Notes: generated from the letters alone by a model not told the origin. A stretch of DNA of 64,000 nucleotides from Halotia wernerae (GCA_034931985.1 JAYGHB010000013.1:25837-89836); one strand, 5' to 3'. Shown: positions 1-10,202, numbered from the stretch's first letter. Made by a program: numbers and translations.

Positions 1-972
1 TTACTAAATCGGTCAATTCATGTACTACCTAGCGGCTATGCTGGGCGATTAGAAGGACTATTTCGATTTTACTTGCAACAGCTTATCCAGCGATGGTGTC
101 GGCAACTCAAGCAGAAATCAGGTGAACATCCTTGGGTCATAGCCCCCCATCCAGATTTTGCTCCTTGGGTACGCAAAATACCAAATGAGCGATTAATTTA
201 CTACAACTTTGATGATTATGTTCTTTACCGACCTAACCGTAAAACTAAGATTTTAGAGCAAGAAAAGGAATTAATTGAACGCGCCACTATTACCCTGTGT
301 GCTTCTTACTCTCAACTGCTCACTCTTCAAAAATGTCACGATCAAAAGTCTTCCAATATTTACCATTATCCACATGGATTTGTAAACACCTACTTAAATC
401 CCCAACCAGAAACTTCTCCAGAACCAATGACTGTGGGTTATGTTGGTAACTTAGGCGATCGCTTAGATTGGCAGTTAATTTACCAAGTTATTAAAGCTTG
501 TCCCGAAATCACATTTATTTTTGTTGGTGGTTTAGATGAGCAAGTCATGCTAGAGCAGGGAAATTGGCAAGCAAGCCGTCAGGCAGTGTTGACATTACCA
601 AATGTTCGCCATATTGGGCAAGTACCGTCCGATAAAGTTGCAGAGTATTACTGGTCTTTTGCAGTCAATTGGATTCCTTACGTAGTAGAGCATCCTTTTA
701 ATCAAGCATGCTGCCCTACCAAAATTATGGATGGCATTGCCAGTGGTCGCCCGATTTTGAGTACTGATGTCCCAGAATGTTGTTTATATCCTGAGTGGAT
801 TAGCATTTTTCATTCTGCGTCGGATGCGATCGCTTACATTCGTAAGCAATTTACCTTAGCAGAAAAGCTTGACGTTTATGAGAAAAGCCTCAAACAACTA
901 GAGTTTGCCCGTCAGCATACTTGGCAAATACGCGCTCAAACTCTAGAAAACTGGCTATTGCAATTATATTAG
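1..972 (+). CDS. Glycosyltransferase, 5' end outside window
   Basis: The frame is open from base 1, so the start codon lies upstream of the window; the TTG at 73 is only an internal codon. The visible 323 residues look like a GT-B glycosyltransferase. The N-terminal half has an acceptor-side motif, NFDDYVLYRPNRKTKI. The second half opens with VGYVGNLGDRLDWQLI, typical of the strand starting the donor domain, and ends with CCPTKIMDGIASGRPILSTD, the usual sugar-nucleotide region. It probably adds a sugar to a lipid-linked glycan at the cytoplasmic membrane. It is the first of a run of same-strand glycosyltransferases, with 38 bp to the epimerase. Donor and acceptor cannot be told from sequence. 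Confidence 0.85.
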   Translation, partial: LLNRSIHVLPSGYAGRLEGLFRFYLQQLIQRWCRQLKQKSGEHPWVIAPHPDFAPWVRKIPNERLIYYNFDDYVLYRPNRKTKILEQEKELIERATITLCASYSQLLTLQKCHDQKSSNIYHYPHGFVNTYLNPQPETSPEPMTVGYVGNLGDRLDWQLIYQVIKACPEITFIFVGGLDEQVMLEQGNWQASRQAVLTLPNVRHIGQVPSDKVAEYYWSFAVNWIPYVVEHPFNQACCPTKIMDGIASGRPILSTDVPECCLYPEWISIFHSASDAIAYIRKQFTLAEKLDVYEKSLKQLEFARQHTWQIRAQTLENWLLQLY

Positions 973-1010
973 TAAATAATAAGTATAATTAGTAATTACT
1001 CTAGGTTGGT

Positions 1011-1943
1011 ATGTCACAATCGAAACTAGTTTTAGTGACTGGAGCCACTGGCTTTATTGGTCGCTATATTGTACGCTACTTTTCCAACCAAGGTTGGTCT
1101 GTGGTTGGTCTAGCTAAGACTTCTCCTGAGAATGCCCCACTATCTGATTTACAGGCTTACCACTGTCTTGATCTACCTAGTACAGAATTGAATAATTTAC
1201 TGGATAAATATCATCCTGACCTATTTATTCACTGTGCTGGACGAGCTTCTGTAGGTTTATCAATTACCGCGCCCAAAGAAGATTTTAACGCCAATACCGC
1301 GTTGACCTTTGAGGTGTTGAATTCTTTACGAACAAGCGCTCCTAATTGTCGATTTATTTTTCTTTCTAGTGCTGCGGTATATGGTAATCCTAATTCTATA
1401 CCAATAAAAGAAGATAAAATTCCAAGTCCAATTTCACCTTACGGATTTCATAAATGGCAATCTGAAAACTTAGTTTTAGAGTTTGCCAGAGTTTATGGCT
1501 TATTAACTGCCAGTATCAGAATTTTTTCAGCATATGGCCCTGGACTTAGGCGACAAGTAATTTGGGATATCTGCCATAAAAATCTGACAGAAAAAGCTGT
1601 AAATCTTCAAGGAACTGGAAAAGAAAGTCGAGACTTTATCCATGCTATTGATATTGCCAAAGCAATTGAGATTGTTGCTGGTTCTGCACAAATGCAAGGC
1701 GAAGTTTACAATGTTGGCTCTGGTAGAGAAACAACAATTAAAGAATTAGCAATATTAGTTATCGATACCTTGAAATACGATCTCCAGCCTCAGTTTAATG
1801 GTAATATTCGCCCAGGAGACCCACTTAACTGGCAGGCTGATATCAGCAAAATACAAACTTTAGGTTTTGAGCCTTCTGTTCCTCTGGAAAAGGGAGTGAA
1901 AAATTTTGTTAACTGGTGTAAAGCAGAATTACATATTATTTAA
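1011..1943 (+). CDS. NAD-dependent epimerase/dehydratase (extended SDR)
   Basis: A 310-residue extended short-chain dehydrogenase. The Rossmann motif GATGFIGRY is at residues 11-19, the catalytic Ser lies in SSAAVYG (about 119-125), and the Tyr-Lys pair is in PYGFHKW (Tyr144, Lys148). GKESRDFIHAIDIAKAI and YNVGSG are typical of sugar-nucleotide epimerases and 4,6-dehydratases. It should convert an NDP-sugar to supply the neighbouring glycosyltransferases. UDP-glucose 4-epimerase, a dTDP-sugar enzyme or a GDP-6-deoxy-lyxo-hexulose reductase are all possible; residues alone do not decide. It lies 25 bp before the next glycosyltransferase and is probably co-transcribed with it. Confidence 0.88.
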   Translation: MSQSKLVLVTGATGFIGRYIVRYFSNQGWSVVGLAKTSPENAPLSDLQAYHCLDLPSTELNNLLDKYHPDLFIHCAGRASVGLSITAPKEDFNANTALTFEVLNSLRTSAPNCRFIFLSSAAVYGNPNSIPIKEDKIPSPISPYGFHKWQSENLVLEFARVYGLLTASIRIFSAYGPGLRRQVIWDICHKNLTEKAVNLQGTGKESRDFIHAIDIAKAIEIVAGSAQMQGEVYNVGSGRETTIKELAILVIDTLKYDLQPQFNGNIRPGDPLNWQADISKIQTLGFEPSVPLEKGVKNFVNWCKAELHII

Positions 1944-1968
1944 ATAAAGTTTATATATAATTTTTAAT

Positions 1969-3111
1969 ATGAAAAAGATTTTAATTAGTGGTATTTTAGC
2001 AGGAGAGGGAGGGATTCAAACCCATCTTCATTGGCTTGCAAATGTTCTAGAAGAGGAAAAAATAGATACTGCCTTTATTATAAAAAAGCCTGTTGAAGAA
2101 CAATCGCGACAATATTCATTCATTAAGTTCTTTCCCTTTGAATTTAGTACTAAACAGCAAAACAAATCAATTTTTTCATTTTTTAAGAACATTAATAAAA
2201 TCAAGACAATCATTGAAGAATTTGCACCAGATGTTTACATTGCTGTCGGCACGGGCTTTTACTCAGTCATACCTATTTGTTTGGCAAGACATAAATCACG
2301 CACGATTTTTCATGAGGTGATGTCAGGTTTAAAGAGTGGTTGGAAAGACCCTCGGTGGGTTGTACGTTGGTACTTTGATGAAGTAGCTGCTCATACACCA
2401 ACGGTTGCAGTAAATTTTGCTAATTGCTTTGGTTGGAAAAAAGAGATTCCAGTGCTTTCAGCAATACCAGTCCCACTGGAAATCGTGACATCACTACCCC
2501 AACCTGTTTATGAAAAAGTTCCTTTAGGACAAGCTAAAGCAGCACTATTTAGTCGTCTAGTGCCTCATAAAAGGGCTTTTTGGCTAGTGCAACAGTGGGA
2601 ATATCTGAAGGACGTACTCAGTGAACTCCACATTCACGGCGGAGGCCCGGAGGAGCCTTTAATACGTGAGTACATTGAAGCACATGGAATAGGCGATCGC
2701 GTCAAATGTTTTGGTCGCTATCCAGAAGGTCAAGCTTATGTAGACCTCATCAGCAGCTACGATCTAACATTATTACCTACCCTTGGTGATGAAGGCGCAC
2801 CACTTGTGCTACTAGAATCTCTAGCTTGTGGTGTACCCTTTGTTACTTACGGTGTTGGAGGTATTGCCGATTATGGTGTGAATAATCCAAATGTAATTAT
2901 TGTTCCTCCTGAACCTTGGCAGAATGAGCAAGTAAAAGATGCTGTATCTGCGGCCAACTCTACAGATAACTTATTTATTAGTGCTGTTAGAAAAATGCTA
3001 TTCCAGTTGGCAGACGGAAAGATTAACCAAGTAGAATTACAAAAATATTATTTGGATAAGTATTCCTACTCCGTTCTTAAGCAAGCATGGCTATCTTATC
3101 TGTGTGGTTGA
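1969..3111 (+). CDS. Glycosyltransferase family 4-like
   Basis: A 380-residue GT-B enzyme. The N-terminus carries the glycine-rich GEGGIQTH loop usual at the first strand of GT4 proteins. The donor domain ends with EGAPLVLLESLACGVPFVTY, where the two Glu residues of the EX7E motif normally contact the nucleotide sugar. No signal peptide or clear membrane segment is seen, so it is cytosolic or peripheral. It sits in the middle of the polysaccharide locus, 25 bp after the epimerase and 21 bp before another GT4. The gene is AT-rich compared with the housekeeping genes to the right, as are its neighbours up to about 7 kb. Confidence 0.87.
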   Translation: MKKILISGILAGEGGIQTHLHWLANVLEEEKIDTAFIIKKPVEEQSRQYSFIKFFPFEFSTKQQNKSIFSFFKNINKIKTIIEEFAPDVYIAVGTGFYSVIPICLARHKSRTIFHEVMSGLKSGWKDPRWVVRWYFDEVAAHTPTVAVNFANCFGWKKEIPVLSAIPVPLEIVTSLPQPVYEKVPLGQAKAALFSRLVPHKRAFWLVQQWEYLKDVLSELHIHGGGPEEPLIREYIEAHGIGDRVKCFGRYPEGQAYVDLISSYDLTLLPTLGDEGAPLVLLESLACGVPFVTYGVGGIADYGVNNPNVIIVPPEPWQNEQVKDAVSAANSTDNLFISAVRKMLFQLADGKINQVELQKYYLDKYSYSVLKQAWLSYLCG

Positions 3112-3132
3112 CTTTAAAACAAAGAAATATAT

Positions 3133-4260
3133 ATGAAAATTCTGTTTTATTTTGGTGGATTTGCTCCAATTGGAGGGATAGAAACTTTCTGCAAGAATCT
3201 TCTCTGCTATCTTCAAAGCCACAACTACGATTGTCAGTTAGTCTGTTGGGGGCAAAATTCCCATCTACTACAGTATATTGAACAGGCAAAAGTCAAAATT
3301 GTTCGTAATCCTTGGCAATGGGGTTGTAGATGGAATGTACCAGATTGGCTGCTTTTACCTCTGGGAATTGAACAAATTAAACAAAGTAATATAGTTTTGT
3401 TTGGTAAACTCTTACCCATCAAAATTTTAAAAATTCTAAAGTTACAAATTGGTAATAGTACAAAATTTGTTTATATTACTCCCTATCGTCCTTTAGTTCC
3501 AACTACAACTACACAAAAAAAACAACTTTTAGACGTACTGAACCTATTTGATTTAATCCTAGTGCAAGCATCTGCATTTACAGAAGATTTGCGTAAAATT
3601 GGCTATCAAGGGCGAGTCAAAGTGATTTCTTATATTCCCCAGGATACTGGTAATCTCAAACCACTGCCACCAAACGAGGAACTAAAAATAGGCTTTCTCG
3701 GTAGACTAGTAGAAGATAAAAATATCCCTTTGTTACTAGAAGCCTTTCGTTACTTTCAAGATAAATACCTACAATCATCTATTGCTGATAATAAACAACA
3801 GCAGACTAGCCTGCACCTATTTGGTGATGGTCATTTACGCGAACAACTAGAACAACTGGCTGAAACACTTGGTATTGCATCTTCTGTGGTGTTTCATGGC
3901 ACTATTCCTAATCAGGAAGTAGAAAATGTGATAGCATCTTGTCACCTATTTGCCTTTACTTCCCGTACAGAAGGACAATGTTTAGCAGCTTTAGAAATTT
4001 TGGGTTGTGGTAGACCAATTGTCGCTACAGATGTAGGTGCATTACCAGATATTTTGTCTGACTCTCGTCTCGGTAAAATAGTCAAGTCTACTAATCCCAA
4101 TGAATTTGCTGATAAATTAATGAAGATAGCAAAGTTAATAGAGCAACAGTCAATATCACCAGAAATGATTCGTTCAGCTTATCTAGAACGATATGCTCCT
4201 GAAAATGTAGGCGATCGCTACAAAAAAATATTAAATTCTTTATCATCCCCAACTTTATAA
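3133..4260 (+). CDS. Glycosyltransferase family 4-like
   Basis: A 375-residue GT-B enzyme. The start FYFGGFAPIGGIETF has the GGIE loop of GT4 proteins. The linker to the donor domain reads IGFLGRLVEDKNIPLLLEAF, and the nucleotide-binding part reads TEGQCLAALEILGCGRPIVA (EX7E-like). No membrane segment is apparent. It most likely extends a lipid-linked repeat unit together with the flanking transferases; sugar specificity is unknown. An internal HIP1 octamer near the 3' end fits a resident chromosomal gene. Confidence 0.87.
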   Translation: MKILFYFGGFAPIGGIETFCKNLLCYLQSHNYDCQLVCWGQNSHLLQYIEQAKVKIVRNPWQWGCRWNVPDWLLLPLGIEQIKQSNIVLFGKLLPIKILKILKLQIGNSTKFVYITPYRPLVPTTTTQKKQLLDVLNLFDLILVQASAFTEDLRKIGYQGRVKVISYIPQDTGNLKPLPPNEELKIGFLGRLVEDKNIPLLLEAFRYFQDKYLQSSIADNKQQQTSLHLFGDGHLREQLEQLAETLGIASSVVFHGTIPNQEVENVIASCHLFAFTSRTEGQCLAALEILGCGRPIVATDVGALPDILSDSRLGKIVKSTNPNEFADKLMKIAKLIEQQSISPEMIRSAYLERYAPENVGDRYKKILNSLSSPTL

Positions 4261-4284
4261 TTTTCGATACTTTTCTATTTATAC

Positions 4285-5535
4285 ATGACCAATAAACCTA
4301 AAGTTTTAGTAGCACAACTTGGTGCTAGAAAGCATTATCAAGAACCTCTGCTATTTCACCAGTGGGGTATTTTAAATAGGCTTTATACTGATTTCTACTC
4401 AGGACATAGTTTTCTGGCTAATTTATTACGTCATCCTCGACTCTATAATCGTCTTCCAAATTTTTTAAAAAAAGGTCTAGAACGCAACGAACCAAATCTT
4501 AAAAATGCAAAAATTATCCACTTCCCTATATTTGGCTATAGGTATGTCAAGGCTCTAAATAAAGCTTCACCCCAACAAGCATCACAAATATTTGTAGAGG
4601 GAGGAAAAGAATTTTGCCAACACATTATTAAATCTGGTTTAGGAGAAGTTGATATTATTTATGGATTTAATAGTGCGTGTCTAGAATTATTTGAATATGC
4701 TAAATCCTCTGGAATTCGCTGTATTTTAGATCAAACCCTAGCTGATTACTCAATTGTACATAAACTTTTACTAGAAGAGGAAGAGCGTTGGCAAGGATGG
4801 TCATTAACGCCCTTTACAGTTAGTGATGCTGACTTAGAACTGATGCAACGAGAGCATCGCGAGCAAGACTTAGCAAATCATATTATTTGTGGTTCTAATT
4901 TTGTGAAAGACTCTCTAATAGCTAGGGGAGTTGATACTCATAAAATATCTGTAGTGCCATTAGGTCGCATCAAAGATGAAAAATCAGCGCAGTATCAACC
5001 TCTGACTCAAATTCCACGAGAGCGAGGAGACGAGTTAAGAATCTTATTTGTCGGTTCAGTTGGACTACGGAAGGGAATTCCCTATTTACTAGAAGCTCTA
5101 CGTCAGATAAAAGGAAAAATACCTTTTACTTGTAAAGTCGTAGGCTCTTTGGAAATCAAGCCTGAGCGTATTACTGAGTATAGTGATGTGTGTGATTTTA
5201 CGGGAAGAATTCCCCGCTCTCAAGTCAAAGATTTATATACTTGGGCAGATGTATTTGTGCTACCTTCAATATGCGAAGGTTCGGCAATGGTGACTTATGA
5301 AGCATTAAGTTTAGGAGTTCCTATTATTACTACTTATAATTCAGGTTCTGTTATTAGAGATGAAATTGATGGCTTTATTGTACCTATGAGAAGTATAGAC
5401 GCTATTGTTGGAAAGCTGGTAACCTTTTACACAGAAGGTAAGCATTCTTTTCAGAAAATAGCTAACGATCAAGAATATTTAAAAGATGTACTGCAAGAGT
5501 CAGAGAATCATTTACGGCAGATTTTAATATACTAG
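4285..5535 (+). CDS. Glycosyltransferase family 4-like
   Basis: A 416-residue GT-B protein. Its donor domain is introduced by ILFVGSVGLRKGIPYLLEAL and carries EGSAMVTYEALSLGVPIITT. The N-terminal half (MTNKPKVLVAQLGARKHYQE) lacks the usual GG loop and is longer than in its neighbours, so the acceptor differs. It is placed between another GT4 and the Wzy-like membrane protein, with about 108 AT-rich bp before the latter. It probably builds the same repeat unit; donor and linkage are not predictable. Confidence 0.86.
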   Translation: MTNKPKVLVAQLGARKHYQEPLLFHQWGILNRLYTDFYSGHSFLANLLRHPRLYNRLPNFLKKGLERNEPNLKNAKIIHFPIFGYRYVKALNKASPQQASQIFVEGGKEFCQHIIKSGLGEVDIIYGFNSACLELFEYAKSSGIRCILDQTLADYSIVHKLLLEEEERWQGWSLTPFTVSDADLELMQREHREQDLANHIICGSNFVKDSLIARGVDTHKISVVPLGRIKDEKSAQYQPLTQIPRERGDELRILFVGSVGLRKGIPYLLEALRQIKGKIPFTCKVVGSLEIKPERITEYSDVCDFTGRIPRSQVKDLYTWADVFVLPSICEGSAMVTYEALSLGVPIITTYNSGSVIRDEIDGFIVPMRSIDAIVGKLVTFYTEGKHSFQKIANDQEYLKDVLQESENHLRQILIY

Positions 5536-5643
5536 CTAGCCCTTTTGAGGTGACTTACAGTTCCTTGTATATTAGATAAATATATACAAAAAACTACTAT
5601 ATTAAACAATAATATTAATCTAAAGCTTTTTAATTTTAATCTT

Positions 5644-6903
5644 ATGGTCGAAATATATCGAAATCTGTTAATTATCATTTGTATAGGTTTATTAGTTTGG
5701 GGAATAGTTCGCATAGAAAGAATTTATCAATATCCATTCTTCATGGGTAGTATGTTTACTTCTTTTGTATTGCCTCAAATATTTTCCTTGATTCAAAAAC
5801 CTGGAGTAGTCACTCAAGAAGCTTTAGAAAGGGTAATATTAGTTTCATGTTTATCTGCTGCTACTTGTTGGATAGGATATGCAACTAAACCAAATAAAAA
5901 ATTGTTAGCAAAGTTAAATGTTCCTATAGATGAACGCAAGTTATTTCAAGCTGGTTTAGTGCTGATGGCTCAAGGACATTTGTTTAATTTTTTACTTTCT
6001 CGTACAGCTATCCAACATTCAGAAAATGTAGGTGGTAACTGGACAGGGCCAGCTACCATATATCTATTTTTTTCTCAAGTTACCAATATTGCTTTTGGAA
6101 TTTTTTTATTACAAGCATTGAAGCGACCTAAACCAATTAATATTGCTTGTGCAGTTATATCGGCTTGGCCTCTAATATCCAGCATTATTGTCGGACGTAG
6201 ACAAGGCACTATGACATTTATAATCATCATAGGCCTTTCATTGTACTTAGTTCGCCGTTATGTACCTCCTAGGGTGTTAGTCGTCACAGCTATATTCATG
6301 ATGACTTTGATTATTCCTGCACTAGGTGTAATCCGGGGAGAATTTTGGAATTTACTCTTTAGCGGTCAATGGCAACAACTATCATCAGTTATTCAAGGAG
6401 CGTTTGAATTTCAGCAGGGTGGTGACATATTAGAAATGAGAAATGCGGCATTATTAATGGATGCAGTAGAACGGACTGGTTTGTATGGATATGGCTCAGG
6501 TTGGTGGGATAGTATTGTATTTCAATATGTACCTGGACAAATTGTGGGACAGGGCTTTAAAGAATCTCTAAAATTTAATCTTTTAGACTTGGATTTACTA
6601 AATAAGTTATATGGCTATAGAGTTCCTACAGGTTCAACAATTACTGGTATAGGGGATTCTTTTATGGAATTTAGTTTTCTGGGATTCCTTATTTTTGGAA
6701 TGATCGGATATATATTTAAAACTCTTTGGATATCATCTTTGTATTATCAAAGTACTTATAGTAGACTACTTTACATGGGATTAGTTAGTCCAGCAATGGT
6801 AGGATTAACACATGGTATAGGCAGATTTTGGCAAGAGGGAATATTTCAAGTTTTTTTTGTAAGTGTAGCTATTTATTATTCTCGACTTAAATATAAATTT
6901 TAA
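5644..6903 (+). CDS. Polytopic membrane protein, Wzy-like polysaccharide polymerase candidate
   Basis: A 419-residue hydrophobic protein with about ten predicted membrane helices spread over its whole length. A larger polar segment at about residues 240-340 (GGDILEMRNAALLM, YVPGQIVGQGFKE, YRVPTGSTITGIGDSFMEFS) would face the periplasm, as in O-antigen and exopolysaccharide polymerases. Its position among glycosyltransferases supports a Wzy-type role, joining lipid-linked repeat units outside the membrane. Sequence conservation in that family is low, so the call rests on topology and context. No flippase gene is visible; it may lie upstream of the window. Confidence 0.65.
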   Translation: MVEIYRNLLIIICIGLLVWGIVRIERIYQYPFFMGSMFTSFVLPQIFSLIQKPGVVTQEALERVILVSCLSAATCWIGYATKPNKKLLAKLNVPIDERKLFQAGLVLMAQGHLFNFLLSRTAIQHSENVGGNWTGPATIYLFFSQVTNIAFGIFLLQALKRPKPINIACAVISAWPLISSIIVGRRQGTMTFIIIIGLSLYLVRRYVPPRVLVVTAIFMMTLIIPALGVIRGEFWNLLFSGQWQQLSSVIQGAFEFQQGGDILEMRNAALLMDAVERTGLYGYGSGWWDSIVFQYVPGQIVGQGFKESLKFNLLDLDLLNKLYGYRVPTGSTITGIGDSFMEFSFLGFLIFGMIGYIFKTLWISSLYYQSTYSRLLYMGLVSPAMVGLTHGIGRFWQEGIFQVFFVSVAIYYSRLKYKF

Positions 6904-6950
6904 TAAATATATTCGTATCTTAAAAAGCAAAAAACACTAGGATATATATA

Positions 6951-8081
6951 ATGAATATTAATATTGGTATTCTATTTTCCAATTATGGCCCTTATCATAT
7001 TGCAAGGATTGAAGGATTAGTCGATTCTTCTCAAAAACTTCAAAATCAAATATTTGCTATAGAATTGGCACGCTCCGAGGAACAATATCCATGGAATATA
7101 AAAATTAATAACCTAAATTTTTCCTTTGTTTCAGTGATTCAAGATCAGTCTCTTGAAAAAACGAATATTTTCCATCTCCTAAAAAAGCTTAATGATGTCC
7201 TCAATGCAGTTAATCCGACTGCCATAGCAATTGCTGGTTATTTTCAACCTGCAATGCTGTTTACATTGATTTGGTGCTTATTGCACCGCAAGTCGGCAAT
7301 TCTCCTTTCAGAAACAACTGAAAATGATGTTTCTCGTTCCTGGTGGCGGGAAGCAATAAAAAGTTGGATTGTCAAGAAATATAAATCTGCCTTGGTAGGA
7401 GGACAGCCACACAAACGATACTTAATTAAGTTAGGTATGCCCCCAGAAGCAATATTTTTAGGCTACGACGTAGTAGGAAATGATACTTTTAATCTAGACA
7501 ACATTAAATATCTTCCTAAGCCTATTGAAAAACCTTTCTTTTTAGCAATTAATCGCTTCATTTCCAAAAAAAATCTTTCATTTCTCATCTCGTCCTATGC
7601 AGCTTACTGGCAAATAGTTGGAGACAAGGCTTGGGATTTAGTTCTTTGTGGTGACGGTCAACTACGTCCACAATTAGAACAGCAGATTAGTGAACTTGGC
7701 TTAGAAAATTATATTCACCTCCCTGGTTTTCTTCAGCAAGACGAGCTTCTTCCCTTCTTTGCTCATGCAAATTGCTTTATCCATGCGAGTGTTCAGGAGC
7801 AATGGGGATTAGTAGTCAATGAAGCAATGGCAGCAGGTTTACCTGTTCTGGTTTCTAATCACTGTGGCTGTTTCGAGGATTTAGTTTTGGAAGGCGTAAA
7901 TGGATTTGGTTTTGATCCAGAAAATCAAGCAGAATTGACACAACTCATGGTCAAAATTAGCTCAAATGAAGTTAACTTACAAACAATGGGTAAAGCTTCA
8001 CTGGAACATATTCAAAAGTTTTCTCCAAATTACTTTGGTCAAGGCTTGATGCAGGCAGTTGAATACGCTTTAGCACATTAA
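6951..8081 (+). CDS. Glycosyltransferase family 4-like
   Basis: A 376-residue GT-B enzyme. The N-terminal SNYGPYHIARIEGL motif recurs in cyanobacterial and rhizobial GT4 proteins. The donor half has FFLAINRFISKKNLSFLI, LCGDGQLRPQLEQQI and EQWGLVVNEAMAAGLPVLVS with the EX7E spacing. It ends 6-9 bp before the next glycosyltransferase, so the two are almost certainly co-translated. No membrane segment is seen. It presumably adds one sugar of the repeat unit made by this locus. Confidence 0.88.
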   Translation: MNINIGILFSNYGPYHIARIEGLVDSSQKLQNQIFAIELARSEEQYPWNIKINNLNFSFVSVIQDQSLEKTNIFHLLKKLNDVLNAVNPTAIAIAGYFQPAMLFTLIWCLLHRKSAILLSETTENDVSRSWWREAIKSWIVKKYKSALVGGQPHKRYLIKLGMPPEAIFLGYDVVGNDTFNLDNIKYLPKPIEKPFFLAINRFISKKNLSFLISSYAAYWQIVGDKAWDLVLCGDGQLRPQLEQQISELGLENYIHLPGFLQQDELLPFFAHANCFIHASVQEQWGLVVNEAMAAGLPVLVSNHCGCFEDLVLEGVNGFGFDPENQAELTQLMVKISSNEVNLQTMGKASLEHIQKFSPNYFGQGLMQAVEYALAH

Positions 8082-8090
8082 TAATTAGTG

Positions 8091-9254
8091 ATGAAGATTC
8101 TAATCGTTATTCCCGCTCTTGGTCCTGTTTATGGTGGCCCAACTAAGAGTGTAATCGAGCTAGCTCAGGCACTAGGTAGTCAGGGAGTATACATTGATAT
8201 TGTAGCCACCACAGCTAATGGTTCTACCAGTATGGATGTCCCGACTCTTACCTGGATCAAGGAGAAATATTATCGAATTCAATACTTTCCTTACTGGAAT
8301 TTTCTGGATTATAAAATCAGTTTGTCTCTGACTAACTGGTTATTTCAAAACGTCACTAATTACGATTTAGTACACACTAACGCTATTTTTTCTTATCCTG
8401 TTTTACCTGCTTATTGGGCTTGTCAGATACACAAAGTACCCTACATCATGACTCCTCATGGGATGTTAGAACCATGGGCTTTAGCTTATAAATCTGGCAA
8501 GAAGCGTTTTTACTTTGCTTTGCTGGAAAAACCTGCTTTCCAGCGTGCCAGTGCTATTCAAATGTTGGCATCTACTGAAGCTAAAAGAATAGAACCGCTT
8601 CAATTGAAAGCGCCTTTAGTAGTTGTTCCTAACGGGATTCACCAGCAAGATTTTGAAACACTAGCCAATCCAGAGCTTTTTTATCAACAGTTTCCTCAGA
8701 CTCGCAACAAAACATTAATTTTATTTTTGGGGCGAATTGATCCTAAAAAAGGACTCGATTTGCTGGCTAGTGCGTTTACCAAGGTATATATTAAATTTCC
8801 TCGGACACGTTTAATTGTTGCAGGGCCAGATAATATTGGCTTTGCTAAAACTGCTCAGAAATACTTTGCTGACTCAGGATGCTTGGATGCAGTTACCTTT
8901 ACCGGGATGCTCACTGGCTCTCTAAAATATGCTGCACTTGCAGCAGCTAGTCTATACGTTGCTCCTTCTTACTCCGAAGGCTTTAGCGTATCTGTCTTAG
9001 AAGGAATGACGGCAAAACTACCCTGCGTTATTACCACAGGCTGTAATTTTCCGGAAGCCGCAGTAGAGCAAGCAGCTCTTGTTGTTGACATTGATGCTGA
9101 AAAAATTGCTAAAGCTTTAATATGGTGTCTAGAAAATCCCGAGCAAGCAAAAGCAATGGGCGATCGCGCTCGCACACTAATCTGTGAAAATTACACATGG
9201 GAGCAGCTTGCTTTCCAAATGCTACAGATCTATACAAACATAGTCAAAAAATAG
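8091..9254 (+). CDS. Glycosyltransferase family 4-like
   Basis: A 387-residue GT-B enzyme counted from the ATG; an adjacent GTG three bases upstream is equally possible. The N-terminus IPALGPVYGGPTKSVIELAQ has the GGP loop of GT4 proteins. ILFLGRIDPKKGLDLLASAF begins the donor domain, and EGFSVSVLEGMTAKLPCVIT is the EX7E region. The first half contains TPHGMLEPWAL, a motif frequent in enzymes making cyanobacterial and proteobacterial exopolysaccharides. It is tightly linked to the preceding transferase and is followed by about 160 bp before a GT2 gene. Confidence 0.88.
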   Translation: MKILIVIPALGPVYGGPTKSVIELAQALGSQGVYIDIVATTANGSTSMDVPTLTWIKEKYYRIQYFPYWNFLDYKISLSLTNWLFQNVTNYDLVHTNAIFSYPVLPAYWACQIHKVPYIMTPHGMLEPWALAYKSGKKRFYFALLEKPAFQRASAIQMLASTEAKRIEPLQLKAPLVVVPNGIHQQDFETLANPELFYQQFPQTRNKTLILFLGRIDPKKGLDLLASAFTKVYIKFPRTRLIVAGPDNIGFAKTAQKYFADSGCLDAVTFTGMLTGSLKYAALAAASLYVAPSYSEGFSVSVLEGMTAKLPCVITTGCNFPEAAVEQAALVVDIDAEKIAKALIWCLENPEQAKAMGDRARTLICENYTWEQLAFQMLQIYTNIVKK

Positions 9255-9413
9255 CTTACTTCTGCTCTTTACTAAGCATTGTTCTACTAAATAGCTTTTA
9301 TTTATACAAATCCCTAACAATCAGTATGAATTTTCTTACATAGATGCTGTTTCTAGGTGTCACCATTCTTACTTAATGAAGAATCGAGTTAGTTGTAATA
9401 GGAAGTTATATGC

Positions 9414-10202
9414 ATGTTAGATAAAATTACTCCTCTCATCCTTACCTACAACGAAGCCCCCAATATTAATCGCACTCTCCAAAAACTCGCTTGGGCAAAG
9501 CAGATTATTATCATTGACAGCTATAGCACCGATGAAACCCTAGAGCTCCTTGCATCCTATTCCCAACTTAAAGTATTTAAACGCAAATTTGACACCCACC
9601 CAACCCAGTGGAATTACGGTCTAAAGCAAGTTAGTTCTGAGTGGGTCTTTTCTCTAGACGCGGACTACGTCGTTTCAGATGAACTGATAGCTGAATTAAA
9701 AACATTGCCTCAAGATGCAACAGTAGATGGTTATTTTGCCAGATTCAAATACTGCGTTTTTGGTAAACCTCTTCGAGGTACTATATTACCCCCGCGTCAG
9801 GTTCTATTTAGAAAAGACAAATCAATTTATATTGATGACGGACATACCCAACTTCTAGAAGTAAAAGGCAAGTCAGCAACACTTTCTGGCTACATCTACC
9901 ACGACGATCGCAAATCCTTGAGCCGTTGGTTCTGGGCACAGGATCGCTACATAGTAATTGAGGCGAAGAAGATACTAGAAACCCCTGTGAACGAACTAAG
10001 TTTGAGCGATCGCATCCGCAAACAAAAAATCCTGGCTCCTTTGAGCATCTTGATTTACTGCTTGATTCTCAAGGGCGGTATTCTCGATGGTTGGCATGGT
10101 TGGTACTATGCATTTCAGCGTGTTTTGGTAGAAATTCTGCTGGCAATTCGTCTGATAGAGTCTGAAAAATTGCAATGCACAGATTCTGGTACAAAGCAAT
10201 AG
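9414..10202 (+). CDS. Glycosyltransferase family 2 (WaaE/KdtX-like)
   Basis: A 262-residue GT-A enzyme. PLILTYNEAPNINRTLQKL is the classical family 2 start; IIIIDSYSTDETLEL and FSLDADYVVSDEL supply the nucleotide-binding Asp residues and the DXD-like motif. The overall layout, with WNYGL before the DAD motif, resembles the LPS core beta-glucosyltransferase group (WaaE/KdtX). The C-terminal 50 residues contain a hydrophobic stretch (LAPLSILIYCLILKG) that may anchor it to the membrane. It probably adds a hexose within the polysaccharide made by the locus. Confidence 0.85.
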   Translation: MLDKITPLILTYNEAPNINRTLQKLAWAKQIIIIDSYSTDETLELLASYSQLKVFKRKFDTHPTQWNYGLKQVSSEWVFSLDADYVVSDELIAELKTLPQDATVDGYFARFKYCVFGKPLRGTILPPRQVLFRKDKSIYIDDGHTQLLEVKGKSATLSGYIYHDDRKSLSRWFWAQDRYIVIEAKKILETPVNELSLSDRIRKQKILAPLSILIYCLILKGGILDGWHGWYYAFQRVLVEILLAIRLIESEKLQCTDSGTKQ